Assembly: GCF_004366075.1 (NCBI RefSeq)
Contig: NZ_SODU01000001.1
Location: 806,001 to 870,000 of the forward strand
DNA: 64,000 bases
Reading direction: 5' to 3'
Source: Kribbella pratensis
Lineage (GTDB): Bacteria; Actinomycetota; Actinomycetes; Propionibacteriales; Kribbellaceae
The translations under genes were made by a program, and so were the position numbers. Below the pieces are notes generated by a model. That model saw nothing but the letters and a program-made list of their open reading frames with translations, was not told where the DNA came from and ran no database searches. Shown in pieces: positions 25,133-33,106 of this stretch (its first letter is position 1; each line of letters starts with the position of its first letter).

Positions 25133-26240
25133 AGATCCAGCACGGGTCGCCGGTCACGATGCTCTGCTCGTGCTGGTCGTAGCCGTGGGCAACGGTCAGC
25201 GTCGTCGGAGTCACCAGCGCATCGACCTCGGCGAACAGATCGGCCAGCGCCGTGTTGTTGAAGTCGCGAATCTCCCGCGCACGGTTGGCGGCCGCCGCCT
25301 CCGCACCACGCCCGTTGTCCAGCCCCGACAACACCGGCCAAGCCTCGTCCGTAGATCCGAGCTCCAGCGGTACGTCGACCACCTCGACACCGCGCTCGGC
25401 AAGCCGCTCCCGCACCACCCGATCAACGCCTGGATCCGCAGCCCACCGGCCCAGCGTCGAGAAATAAGCAACCCGCCACTGCCGCGCGCTCGCCAACGCA
25501 AACGGCCCGCTCGCGGCTGGACCGACCAGGCCTCCTCCGTACCGACCCAGCTCGAGCGGTCCGGGCTCAGGCGGTACTGGCCAGTGGGGAAGGGATGTGG
25601 GGTCGAGGCGGTGGGGGCCGCTGGCGATGCTGGTGGCGAGGATGACGTCGTCGAGGTCTGCGCCGATCACGCCGGCCGTGGTCAGTCCGCCGAGTGCGCG
25701 TCCGCCCGCGCGCGGGACGCGACCGTACGTGCCCTTGAACCCGACGATCCCGCAGAACGATGCCGGGATCCGCAGCGACCCGCCGCTGTCACCACCGGTC
25801 GCCAGCGGTACGACGCCTGCCGCGACCGCCGCCGCACCACCCGCGGTTGACCCACCAGGCGACCGCTCCAGGTCCCACGGGTTCCGCGTGTACTCGCGCC
25901 CGTTCCACCCGAACGTCAGCGACACCGCACCCGACCGCGCCCGCGTCGCCCAACCGATCGGGATTGCGCCGGCGGCGATCAGCCGGGTCAAGATCGGCGA
26001 CTCAGGCGGCGTACGCGCCTTGATCAGGAACGGTACGCCGGCCAACGGCCCCGTCGGCTCCAACCGCTCAGCCGCCCGGCACGCCCCATCCACATCAAGC
26101 TCGTCGAGAAAGTGCAGCACCGGGTCGAGCCGCCGAGCAGCGTCCACCGCCTCCTCAACGACCTCCACCGCGGTGACCGCCCCGGACCGCACCCGCTCCG
26201 CAATCCCCCGAGCCGTCCCCCACCCCGACACCGCCGTCAT
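24975..26240 (-). CDS. Amidase-signature-family hydrolase
   Basis: This amidase of 421 residues belongs to the Ser-Ser-Lys family. The catalytic lysine is in PFLIKAR, the cis-serine lies in the glycine-rich SPGGSTAGGAAAVAAG, and the nucleophile is in GGDSGGSLRIPAS. The C-terminal WIFNVTGHPAVSVPAG is also typical. Members hydrolyse simple amides; the true substrate is unknown. The 3' end runs 158 bases into the convergent hypothetical gene. An 8-bp tandem repeat lies directly upstream of the start. Confidence 0.9.
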   Translation of the reverse strand: MTAVSGWGTARGIAERVRSGAVTAVEVVEEAVDAARRLDPVLHFLDELDVDGACRAAERLEPTGPLAGVPFLIKARTPPESPILTRLIAAGAIPIGWATRARSGAVSLTFGWNGREYTRNPWDLERSPGGSTAGGAAAVAAGVVPLATGGDSGGSLRIPASFCGIVGFKGTYGRVPRAGGRALGGLTTAGVIGADLDDVILATSIASGPHRLDPTSLPHWPVPPEPGPLELGRYGGGLVGPAASGPFALASARQWRVAYFSTLGRWAADPGVDRVVRERLAERGVEVVDVPLELGSTDEAWPVLSGLDNGRGAEAAAANRAREIRDFNNTALADLFAEVDALVTPTTLTVAHGYDQHEQSIVTGDPCWIFNVTGHPAVSVPAGLADGLPVGAQIVAPHGADELALAVARQILTDLPRPPHC

Positions 26241-26262
26241 TCCCTCACCCCACCGTCACCGC

Positions 26263-26302
26263 AGCACCACAGCACCACAGCACCACAGCACCACAGCACC
26301 GC
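26263..26302. repeat. 8-bp tandem repeat
   Basis: AGCACCAC is repeated four times exactly, followed by AGCACCGC. It lies 23 bases upstream of the amidase start, within a 116-bp gap rich in AGCACC words up to about 26340. The number of units could vary by slippage. Confidence 0.95.
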
Positions 26303-26356
26303 CGACCCACAGCACCCCAGCACCGCCGACGCAGCGCACCCCGCCAGCCCCGGTGG

Positions 26357-26959
26357 TCATTCGGCGATCAGGCTGTAGGCGAAGGCGAGGCGGCGGTCCA
26401 GCCAGGCCGCTTTGATCCTGATCGACTTGGTTGCCTCGGACAACATGACGATGTCGTCTCCGGCTCGCCACTCCAGCACGCGCTGCTTGGTCGGCTGATC
26501 GCCGCCCTCCGCACCGAAGCTCGTGAGCGCGTCCAGCACCCCGGTGAAGAGCCGTCCCGCAGCCTTCTCGGCGAGTTGTTTCGCGTCGCCGCTCAACCAC
26601 TCGGTCCGCCCGATCACGTCCACCTGGCCGGGCTGCTCGATGCGCCAGTTGGGGCGGAGCAACGGCCGATTGGACGGGATCCGGGTGATGGTCCCGACAA
26701 TCGACCCACCGCCGTCGTGAACGCTCCACGAGTTGTCCCCCGACGGGACCACCGAGCAGAGCAGTTGCGTCAGCTCGGCATCGAGGTACAGCGAGCGTTC
26801 CGGAGCGACGTACGCACAAGCCGCGAGCACCCGATCGAACTTCCCGCCCTGCGGAACCCGGATCGCCTTCGGCCCCCACCCGATCTTCTTCCGCTTCGGA
26901 GTCGCCGGCAGCTCGACCGACCCGACGGTGAATTCCCGAACGCCCTCCCAGCTCAACAC
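26357..26959 (-). CDS. Hypothetical protein, possibly scramblase/LURP-like fold
   Basis: The protein has 200 residues from a GTG at 26959; other starts up to 27058 are open and the true one is uncertain. It has no signal peptide. A repeated beta pattern with the segments GGGSIVGTITRIP, PNWRIEQPG and VLEWRAGDDIVMLS recalls the tubby/scramblase-like barrel, but that is only an impression. It lies between the amidase and a 550-bp palindrome-rich intergenic region, with no operon partner that hints at its role. Confidence 0.6.
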   Translation of the reverse strand: MLSWEGVREFTVGSVELPATPKRKKIGWGPKAIRVPQGGKFDRVLAACAYVAPERSLYLDAELTQLLCSVVPSGDNSWSVHDGGGSIVGTITRIPSNRPLLRPNWRIEQPGQVDVIGRTEWLSGDAKQLAEKAAGRLFTGVLDALTSFGAEGGDQPTKQRVLEWRAGDDIVMLSEATKSIRIKAAWLDRRLAFAYSLIAE

Positions 26960-27002
26960 CCGCCGGAGTTTACGTGAGCACGTTCCGACGTACACACGGA
27001 CA

Positions 27003-27097
27003 GGAGGTGTCCGGCCGCCAGGTAGTGCACCTGAGCGCGATCGCGACCGCGCGTACACCGTCTCACCAGTGCACTACCTGTCCATCTGCACACCTCC
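27003..27097. repeat. Long imperfect inverted repeat
   Basis: Inner arms CAGGTAGTGCAC (27019-27030) and GTGCACTACCTG (27069-27080) are perfect, and outer arms GGAGGTGT (27003-27010) and ACACCTCC (27090-27097) are also perfect with a one-base offset. The loop of 38 bases holds GCGCGATCGCGACCGCGC. Confidence 0.75.
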
Positions 27098-27142
27098 CAC
27101 AACCAGCCGACGCCGCCGACTGTCCCGACCTCGCGCCCAGCC

Positions 27143-27214
27143 GGATAACCCTTTGCGTACATGGTTCTCCCCTCATGTGTCAGTAGAGAACCCATCACAC
27201 GAGGGGATAACCGG
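27143..27214. repeat. Nested palindromic element, copy B
   Basis: Outer arms GGATAACCCTTTGCGT and ACACGAGGGGATAACC are near-complementary; inner arms GGTTCTCC and TAGAGAACC face each other within. The spacing and core agree with copies A and C. Downstream both B and C continue with CCGGCTCTTCTG or a close form, so the homology extends beyond the arms. Confidence 0.8.
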
Positions 27215-27389
27215 CTCTTCTGTCCGATGTGGGTGATGATCAGCCCGATCCGGGGTCGTGCGACAGGTCGTGGTGGGTCGGCACCAGGTATTGCCTGTCC
27301 CAGGTCACCAGCGCCTGTCCCCACCCCCGACCGCCGCCCCGCCAACCGTCGCCCCGCCCGGTCGCTCGTCCCTGCGGTGAGCAGACGAC

Positions 27390-27462
27390 GGGTTAACCCC
27401 TCGCGTCGGGGGTTCTCTACTGATACATGAGTGGAGAACCCTGCACACGAAGGGATAACCCC
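27390..27462. repeat. Nested palindromic element, copy C
   Basis: Outer arms GGGTTAACCCCTCGCGT and ACACGAAGGGATAACCC match at 14 of 17 pairs. Inner arms GGGTTCTCTACT and AGTGGAGAACCC match at 11 of 12 around an eight-base loop. This is the most regular of the three copies. Confidence 0.8.
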
Positions 27463-27506
27463 GGCTCTTCTGACGGCGCTCCACTGACGTGGGGCTCGCC
27501 GTTGGG

Positions 27507-28700
27507 TCAGCGGTTGACGCGGGCGGCTGCCCAGATGACCAGGGTTGCGAACAGGGTGGCTACCAGGGCGCAGGCGATGGGGATGCTCGACAGGCTGATC
27601 AGTGCGCCGAAGCCGACCATTGCGAGCGGCATCATTGCCTCGTCGGACAGGTTGACGATGCTGAAGCTTCGGCCCAGGTACGTCGGGTCGACGGTCTGCT
27701 GGAACGCCGCGGACAGCTGCGCCGACGCGATCCCCGCCGTGCAGCCGATCATCGCCATCGCGACGAAGACACCGAGCTTCGGCATCAGCCCGATCATCGC
27801 GCAACCGGCCGCCTGGACGACCAGCGCCAGCAGACCGGACCGCGCCAGGTCGGCGGGCTTCCACCGCATCGCGACCAGTGCCCCCACCGCGGCCGCGACC
27901 CCGGAGCAAGCCTCGAACCAGCCGTACCAGGCCGAGCCCCACCCGGCGGAGTGGGTGCGTTGCACCAGTCCGACGGCAAGGATCGGGCCGACGCACAGGT
28001 TCAACCCCGAGAACGCGATCACGAGTGTCCGCGCCCTGGCGTCCTGCTTGAGGTACGCGAACCCGTCCCGCAGGTCGGCGCGGATCGAGTGGCCCGTGGA
28101 GACGGGCTGTGGGAGGCGCGGTTTCACCAGGAACGCCAGTGCCGCCGCGATCACCACGTACGACGCCGCGTCGACGATCATCACGGTGATCAGACCGCCG
28201 TGCGCGACCAGCAGGCCGCCGAGCGGGGCGCCTGCGAAGACCGCCAGCCGCTGCGCCAACTGGCTCCCGGCCGACAGTTTCACCAGGTCTTCCGAACGGA
28301 CCATCCGCCGCGGGAGCGTTCCGGAGGCCGGCGTGTAGAGCGCGTCGACCGCGCCGAACACGACCGCGACCGTCGCTAGCAGTGCTAGCGAAAGTCCCCA
28401 CATCGCCACGGCCGACGCGGCGACCGTGAGTACGACGATCCGCGCGAGGTTGGCGAGGATCATCGTCCGGCGGCCGTCGAAGCGATCCGCGAGCGCACCG
28501 CCGTACAGCAGGATGAGCGCCTTCGGCAGCGCGCCGATCCCCATCACCAGACCCGCACCGGCCGGGCTCGTGACCTGTGCGGCGCTCCAGGCGAGTCCGA
28601 CGTACCAGGCCATGTCGCCCGCCCGTGACACCGCGGACGACGCGATCCATCCCTGTACCCGACGATCCCTCCGGAGCGGCGGAAAGACGTCGGTACTCAT
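27507..28700 (-). CDS. MFS transporter (12 helices)
   Basis: This major-facilitator exporter has 397 residues. About twelve hydrophobic helices are visible; motif A between helices 2 and 3 is GGALADRFDGRR. The sequence resembles the actinobacterial group of macrolide- or chloramphenicol-type exporters in size, but the substrate is not shown. Its ATG overlaps the stop of the upstream ArsR-type regulator by four bases, so the two form one autoregulated operon. Confidence 0.9.
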   Translation of the reverse strand: MSTDVFPPLRRDRRVQGWIASSAVSRAGDMAWYVGLAWSAAQVTSPAGAGLVMGIGALPKALILLYGGALADRFDGRRTMILANLARIVVLTVAASAVAMWGLSLALLATVAVVFGAVDALYTPASGTLPRRMVRSEDLVKLSAGSQLAQRLAVFAGAPLGGLLVAHGGLITVMIVDAASYVVIAAALAFLVKPRLPQPVSTGHSIRADLRDGFAYLKQDARARTLVIAFSGLNLCVGPILAVGLVQRTHSAGWGSAWYGWFEACSGVAAAVGALVAMRWKPADLARSGLLALVVQAAGCAMIGLMPKLGVFVAMAMIGCTAGIASAQLSAAFQQTVDPTYLGRSFSIVNLSDEAMMPLAMVGFGALISLSSIPIACALVATLFATLVIWAAARVNR

Positions 28701-29266
28701 GGGCGTGCAGGAACGGCGTGCGCGAAGAAGTAGACCCGGTGCGCGTCCTCACCCTCGGCCGGTCGGTCGGAGTACGAGCGGACCAGCTCCTCGATCCGCT
28801 CGCTCAGCTCGGTGAGCTGGTCGGGCGTCAATGTGAGCCATCTCTCGGTGGCGTATGCCGCCCGCAGCCAGGGCTCCTCGAACTGGTGCCGCATGTCGAA
28901 CCACTCCCGCACCTTGCCGACGTGATGAGCGAGGTTCGCGTCCTCGGCGGAGGCCGCGACCAACTCGGCCGCCGGGTCGCCCTTCGCGTCCGCGATCGAC
29001 CACGAGTACTCCGAGGTGTCGCCGAGCTTCCACCACCGCTCGCGGCGGTTCCTGGCCAGCTCCGGAGCTTCGACGATCACGCCCGCGGACGCGAGAACCT
29101 TCAGGTGATGGCTGACATTGCCGACAAGTTCTCCGGTGGACCCGGCCAGCCGCGACGCGGTCGAGGGCCCGTCGATGTTGATCAGGTCGAGCAGCCGGCG
29201 GCGCAGCGGGTGGTGCATGGCGGCGAGTACGGACGGTGTCACGGTCCGGCGGTTCGGAGGCGTCAT
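28697..29266 (-). CDS. ArsR-like winged-helix regulator
   Basis: This 189-residue regulator starts with an ArsR-type winged helix (about residues 8-85). The segments HPLRRRLLDLINIDGPSTAS and NVSHHLKVLASAGVI contain the helix-turn-helix; no metal-binding cysteine pair is present in it, so the ligand is probably organic. The C-terminal half is helical. It probably represses its own operon with the MFS exporter by binding the 28-bp palindrome at 29286-29313. TACGGT seven bases before the ATG indicates a leaderless message. Confidence 0.9.
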   Translation of the reverse strand: MTPPNRRTVTPSVLAAMHHPLRRRLLDLINIDGPSTASRLAGSTGELVGNVSHHLKVLASAGVIVEAPELARNRRERWWKLGDTSEYSWSIADAKGDPAAELVAASAEDANLAHHVGKVREWFDMRHQFEEPWLRAAYATERWLTLTPDQLTELSERIEELVRSYSDRPAEGEDAHRVYFFAHAVPARP

Positions 29267-29285
29267 GACGAGCACCGTAGCTTCC

Positions 29286-29313
29286 ACAAGAACTCTTGCA
29301 CAAGAGTTCTTGT
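29286..29313. promoter_or_regulatory. 28-bp perfect palindrome, ArsR-type operator
   Basis: ACAAGAACTCTTG (29286-29298) and CAAGAGTTCTTGT (29301-29313) are perfect arms with a CA spacer. It begins 20 bases upstream of the regulator ATG and covers the -35 region of the TACGGT promoter, the right place for autorepression. Confidence 0.85.
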
Positions 29314-29370
29314 ACGACGTATTTGCCGCTGGAATCAATCTCCATCAGACTGGTAGAGATAGCCACATCG

Positions 29371-29428
29371 TGAGATCGGATCTCAGGATGTAGGAATGGG
29401 AGTTGATTTGTCAGCGGTTCGCGCTGAC
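29371..29428 (+). promoter_or_regulatory. Upstream control region of the sulfur operon
   Basis: TGAGATC-G-GATCTCA (29371-29385) is a perfect palindrome and a likely operator. Further down GTCAGCG-GTTCG-CGCTGAC (29410-29428) can fold as a hairpin directly before the leader peptide. I could not place the promoter with certainty; TAGGAAT at about 29391 is a weak candidate -10. Confidence 0.5.
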
Positions 29429-29438
29429 GCTTGTGGAC

Positions 29439-29531
29439 ATGCTCGCTGCGTTCACCACCCACCTCGTAGGTCGGCTTCATGTCGACCTCGGGCGGATGCG
29501 CAGTGCCATCTGTTGTCCTTCGATGTTCTGA
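29439..29531 (+). CDS. Cysteine-rich leader peptide of the sulfur operon
   Basis: The 30-residue frame ends with tandem cysteine codons five codons before the stop. Its second half (GRLHVDLGRMRSAICCPSMF) resembles the short peptides before sulfur genes in other actinobacteria, which end with an Arg/His-rich stretch and cysteines and act as cysteine-sensing attenuators in mycobacteria. A GTG at 29433 would add two residues. It lies 146 bases before the sulfite reductase. Slow translation at the Cys codons when Cys-tRNA is scarce would be the inferred signal. Confidence 0.7.
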   Translation: MLAAFTTHLVGRLHVDLGRMRSAICCPSMF

Positions 29532-29677
29532 CAGCCACCCTGCCCGGGCCAACGACGGCCCCCTGATCACCCCCGATCACCGCTGGGTGCGCACCGCGCG
29601 GAACGCATCGAACCGACGACGCTTCGATCCTGCCGCCCTCGGTGAGCACCTGTCACGAGGACAAGGACACGCCCCGG

Positions 29678-31366
29678 ATGACTGCCGGCGTCACCTCCCC
29701 CGCCCGCAAACCCGCCCGGCCCCGTAAAGGCAAGGGCGAAGGCCAGTGGGCGCTCGGATACCGCGAGCCGCTGAACAAGAACGAAGAGAACAAGAAGAAC
29801 GACGACGGCCTGAACGTCCGGGCGCGGATCGAGAACATCTACGCGCACCGCGGCTTCGACTCGATCGACCCCGCCGACCTGCGCGGCCGCTTCCGCTGGT
29901 GGGGTCTGTACACCCAGCGCAAGCCCGGGATCGACGGCGGCAAGACCGCGACGCTGGAGCCGGAGGAGCTGGACGACCGCTACTTCATGCTGCGGGTCCG
30001 GATCGAGGGCGGCCAGCTGACCACCGAGCAGCTGCGGGTGATCGCCGAGATCTCCACGACGTACGCCCGCGACACCGCGGACATCACCGACCGGCAGAAC
30101 ATCCAGCTGCACTGGATCCGGATCGAGGACGTGCCGAGCATCTGGGAGCGGCTCGAGTCGGTCGGGCTCTACACGACCGAGGCGTGCGGCGACGTACCGC
30201 GGGTCGTCATCGCGAGCCCGGTCGCGGGTATCGCGGCGGACGAGATCATCGACCCGACGCCGGCCATCGACGAGATCGTCACGAAGTACATCGGCTCGGA
30301 CGAGTTCTCCAACCTGCCGCGGAAGTTCAAGACGGCGCTCACCGGGCACCCGTCGCACGACGTCGTACCGGAGGTCAACGACATCGCGTTCGTCGGTGTC
30401 GTGCACCCCGAGCACGGCCCGGGCTTCGACCTGTGGGTCGGCGGCGGCCTGTCGACGAACCCGATGCTCGCGCAGCGGCTCGGCACCTGGATCCCGCGCG
30501 AGGAGGTCGCGGAGGCCTGGTGGGGGGTCACCAGCATCTTCCGCGACTACGGCTACCGCCGGCTGCGGAACCGCGCCCGGCTGAAGTTCCTGCTCGCGGA
30601 CTGGGGTGTCGAGAAGTTCCGTGAGGTACTGGAAGACAAGTACCTCAAGCGGAAGCTGATCGACGGCCCGGCGCCCGCGGTGCCCGCCGTGCAGGGCGAC
30701 CACGTCGGGGTGCACAAGCAGAACGACGGCAAGTACTTCGTCGGCGTCGCGCCCGTGGTCGGCCGCGTTTCCGGTACGTCGCTTGCGCAGGTCGCCGACG
30801 TGGTGGCGCGGCACGGCTCGAACCGGATCCGCACCACCCCGCAGCAGAAGCTGCTCGTGCTGGACGTCGAGGAGTCGCAGGTCGACTTGCTCGTCGCCGA
30901 GCTGGACAAGCTCGGGTTCCAGGCGAACCCGAGCGGCTGGCGACGGAACACGATGGCCTGCACCGGCATCGAGTTCTGCAAGCTGGCGATCGTCGAGACC
31001 AAGGCGAAGGCCGCGCGGCTGATCGAGGAGCTCGAGGAGCGGATCCCCGAGCTCGACGTGCCGATCACCGTGAACCTGAACGGCTGCCCGAACTCCTGCG
31101 CCCGGATCCAGACCGCCGACATCGGCCTCAAGGGCCAGCTGGTGATGGGTGCCGACGGCAAGCAGGTCCCGGGCTACCAGGTGCACCTCGGCGGCGGGCT
31201 CGGTCTGGACGCCGGCTTCGGCCGGAAGCTCCGCGGCCACAAGGTCACTGCGGACGACCTCACCGACTACGTGGAACGTGTCACCCAGAACTACCTGAAG
31301 GAGCGCAACGAGGGCGAGCGCTTCGCCCAGTGGGTCACCCGAGCGGACGAGGAGGCACTTCAGTGA
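29678..31366 (+). CDS. sirA: Ferredoxin-type sulfite reductase (nitrite/sulfite reductase family)
   Basis: This monomeric siroheme/[4Fe-4S] enzyme of 562 residues probably reduces sulfite to sulfide with ferredoxin. The cluster cysteines are seen as CTGIEFC and, later, NGCPNSC (CX5C...CX3C); the siroheme-binding basic residues and DITDRQNIQLHWI segment are also present, and DLRGRFRWWGLYTQR lies near the N-terminus. Nitrite reductases share these motifs, but the neighbours cysH, cysD and cysN point to sulfite. I chose the ATG at 29678, since 29642 has no ribosome site. It is first in a tightly overlapping operon. Confidence 0.93.
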   Translation: MTAGVTSPARKPARPRKGKGEGQWALGYREPLNKNEENKKNDDGLNVRARIENIYAHRGFDSIDPADLRGRFRWWGLYTQRKPGIDGGKTATLEPEELDDRYFMLRVRIEGGQLTTEQLRVIAEISTTYARDTADITDRQNIQLHWIRIEDVPSIWERLESVGLYTTEACGDVPRVVIASPVAGIAADEIIDPTPAIDEIVTKYIGSDEFSNLPRKFKTALTGHPSHDVVPEVNDIAFVGVVHPEHGPGFDLWVGGGLSTNPMLAQRLGTWIPREEVAEAWWGVTSIFRDYGYRRLRNRARLKFLLADWGVEKFREVLEDKYLKRKLIDGPAPAVPAVQGDHVGVHKQNDGKYFVGVAPVVGRVSGTSLAQVADVVARHGSNRIRTTPQQKLLVLDVEESQVDLLVAELDKLGFQANPSGWRRNTMACTGIEFCKLAIVETKAKAARLIEELEERIPELDVPITVNLNGCPNSCARIQTADIGLKGQLVMGADGKQVPGYQVHLGGGLGLDAGFGRKLRGHKVTADDLTDYVERVTQNYLKERNEGERFAQWVTRADEEALQ

Positions 31367-31512
31367 CTGAGCGTGCGGCACCTCTTTACTGCCCCTACTG
31401 CGGGGACGAGGACCTTCGTCCTTCCGAAGAAGGCCATGGCGCCTGGGAGTGCCGGCCATGTGCACGGGTGTTCCAGCTGAAGATGATCGGACTGCGGGTG
31501 ACGGTGGAATGA
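31363..31512 (+). CDS. Small zinc-ribbon protein of the sulfur operon
   Basis: This 49-residue protein has two CxxC pairs (CPYCG and CRPC) about 20 residues apart, the pattern of a zinc ribbon or rubredoxin-like knuckle. The GTG start overlaps the upstream stop (GTGA) and GGAGG stands seven bases before it. A protein of this kind sits between sulfite reductase and cysH in other actinobacteria, so it probably serves the pathway, perhaps in electron transfer or metal handling; no activity is known to me. Confidence 0.85.
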   Translation: MTERAAPLYCPYCGDEDLRPSEEGHGAWECRPCARVFQLKMIGLRVTVE

Positions 31513-32195
31513 GTACGGATCTGAAGACGCTCGCCGAGGAGGCGAACGAACGGCTGGCCGACGCGTCACCCGTGGAGGTGCTCACGTGGGCGCGGGAGAC
31601 CTTCGGTGACGAGCTGGTCGTGACCGCCTCGATGGCCGACGGCGCACTCCCCCATCTCGCGGCGCAGGCGGCGCCCGGGGTCGACGTACTGTTCCTCGAC
31701 ACCGGCTACCACTTCGCCGAGACGATCGGGACCCGGGACGCGGTGGCGGCGACGCTGCCGATCAACCTCATCAACGCTCTGCCGAAGCAGACCGTGGCCG
31801 AGCAGGACGCGGAGTACGGCGAGAAGCTGCACGACCGCGATCCGAACAAGTGCTGCGCGCTCCGCAAGGTCGAGCCGCTGAACCGGTACCTGTCCGGCTA
31901 CAAGGCCTGGGTCACCGGCATTCGCCGCGAGGAGGCGCCGACCCGCGCCAACACGCCGGTCGTCGAGTACGACGAGAAGCGCGACATGGTGAAGCTCAAC
32001 CCGATCGCGCCGTGGACCCAGGAGGACCTGGACAGCTACATCCAGGACAACGGCGTACTCGTGAACCTGCTGCAGTACGACGGCTACCCGTCGATCGGCT
32101 GCGAGCCGTGCACGCAGCGCGTCGCGCCCGGTGAGGACCCGCGCAGCGGCCGCTGGGCGGGCACCGGCAAGGTCGAATGCGGGTTGCACGTATGA
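31509..32195 (+). CDS. cysH: Assimilatory APS reductase
   Basis: This 228-residue reductase converts adenylyl sulfate to sulfite using thioredoxin. It belongs to the iron-sulfur type, since CCALRK and GCEPC supply the four cysteines of a [4Fe-4S] cluster, a mark of APS rather than PAPS reductases. The catalytic cysteine is in the C-terminal ECGLHV. TGIRREEAPTR is the substrate-binding segment. The absence of a cysC gene here agrees with direct use of APS. The ATG overlaps the previous stop by four bases (ATGA). Confidence 0.94.
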   Translation: MSTDLKTLAEEANERLADASPVEVLTWARETFGDELVVTASMADGALPHLAAQAAPGVDVLFLDTGYHFAETIGTRDAVAATLPINLINALPKQTVAEQDAEYGEKLHDRDPNKCCALRKVEPLNRYLSGYKAWVTGIRREEAPTRANTPVVEYDEKRDMVKLNPIAPWTQEDLDSYIQDNGVLVNLLQYDGYPSIGCEPCTQRVAPGEDPRSGRWAGTGKVECGLHV

Positions 32196-33106
32196 CCGCG
32201 ATAGTGGAAACGCCGACGGTCACCGAACTCGACGCGCTCGAGAGCGAGTCCATCTTCATCTTCCGTGAGGTGGCGGCGGAGTTCGAGCGGCCGGTGATCC
32301 TGTTCTCCGGCGGCAAGGACTCGATCGTGATGCTGCACCTGGCGCGGAAGGCGTTCGCGCCGGCCGCGGTGCCGTTCACGTTGCTGCACGTCGACACCGG
32401 CCACAACTTCCCCGAAGTACTGGCCTATCGCGACGCGGTCGTGGAGCAGCTCGGGCTGCGGCTCGAGGTCGCGAAGGTCGAGGACTACATCGCCGACGGA
32501 CGGCTGCGCGAGCGCACCGACGGGACCCGGAACCAGCTGCAGACCGTTCCGTTGCTCGATGCAATCAACGCGCACCGGTTCGACGCCGTCTTCGGCGGCG
32601 GCCGGCGTGACGAGGAGCGGGCGCGGGCGAAGGAGCGGATCTTCAGCCTGCGCGACGAGTTCGGTCAGTGGGACCCGCGCAACCAGCGCCCGGAGCTGTG
32701 GTCGCTGTACAACGGGCGGCACCGGCCGGGTGAGCACGTGCGGGTGTTCCCGCTGTCCAACTGGACCGAGCTGGACGTATGGAACTACATCGAGCGCGAG
32801 CAGATCCCGCTGCCGTCGATCTACTACGCCCACGAGCGGGACGTTTTCGAACGCGACGGCATGTTGCTTGCTGTCGGCCCCTACTCGCAGCCTCGCTCGG
32901 GTGAAACCGTCGCCAAGCGCGTGGTCCGGTACCGGACCGTCGGCGACATGTCCTGCACCGGCGCCGTCGCCAGCGTCGCGACATCCGCGGCCGAGGTCGT
33001 CATCGAGGTCGCGGCCAGCGAGATCACCGAGCGCGGCGCCACCCGCGCCGACGACCGCGCCAGCGAGGCCGCGATGGAAGACCGTAAACGAGAGGGGTAC
33101 TTCTGA
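32192..33106 (+). CDS. cysD: Sulfate adenylyltransferase subunit 2
   Basis: CysD, 304 residues, is the catalytic ATP-pyrophosphatase subunit that joins sulfate to AMP and makes APS, driven by GTP hydrolysis in CysN. The PP-loop SGGKDS is at about residues 40-45; VDTGHNFPE and FGGGRRDEERARAKER are conserved, as is the C-terminal MSCTGAV. It overlaps cysH and cysN by four and one bases, which implies coupled translation of the two subunits. Confidence 0.97.
   Translation: MTAIVETPTVTELDALESESIFIFREVAAEFERPVILFSGGKDSIVMLHLARKAFAPAAVPFTLLHVDTGHNFPEVLAYRDAVVEQLGLRLEVAKVEDYIADGRLRERTDGTRNQLQTVPLLDAINAHRFDAVFGGGRRDEERARAKERIFSLRDEFGQWDPRNQRPELWSLYNGRHRPGEHVRVFPLSNWTELDVWNYIEREQIPLPSIYYAHERDVFERDGMLLAVGPYSQPRSGETVAKRVVRYRTVGDMSCTGAVASVATSAAEVVIEVAASEITERGATRADDRASEAAMEDRKREGYF

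Larger units (their letters stand above)
26960..27506. other. Intergenic region of nested palindromes
   Basis: This 547-bp stretch has no convincing gene. It holds one long imperfect inverted repeat (27003-27097) and two copies of a nested palindromic element (27143-27214 and 27390-27462). Between them, 27215-27389 is unremarkable. The minus-strand MFS gene ends at its right edge, and the hypothetical gene at 26959 starts at its left edge. Confidence 0.8.

Noticed and set aside
26241..26356. Coding reading of the AGCACC-rich region
   Set aside because: It consists of short tandem repeats of eight bases and gives only low-complexity peptide in every frame.
29439..29531. Translation of the upstream region in the other frame (ATG at 29479)
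   Set aside because: That frame runs past the sulfite reductase start without a stop near by and lacks the leader-like Cys-Cys ending; it fits no known leader.
29567..31702. A 711-residue open frame on the minus strand
   Set aside because: It lies opposite the sulfite reductase, which has complete cluster motifs; the high GC content keeps the mirror frame open.
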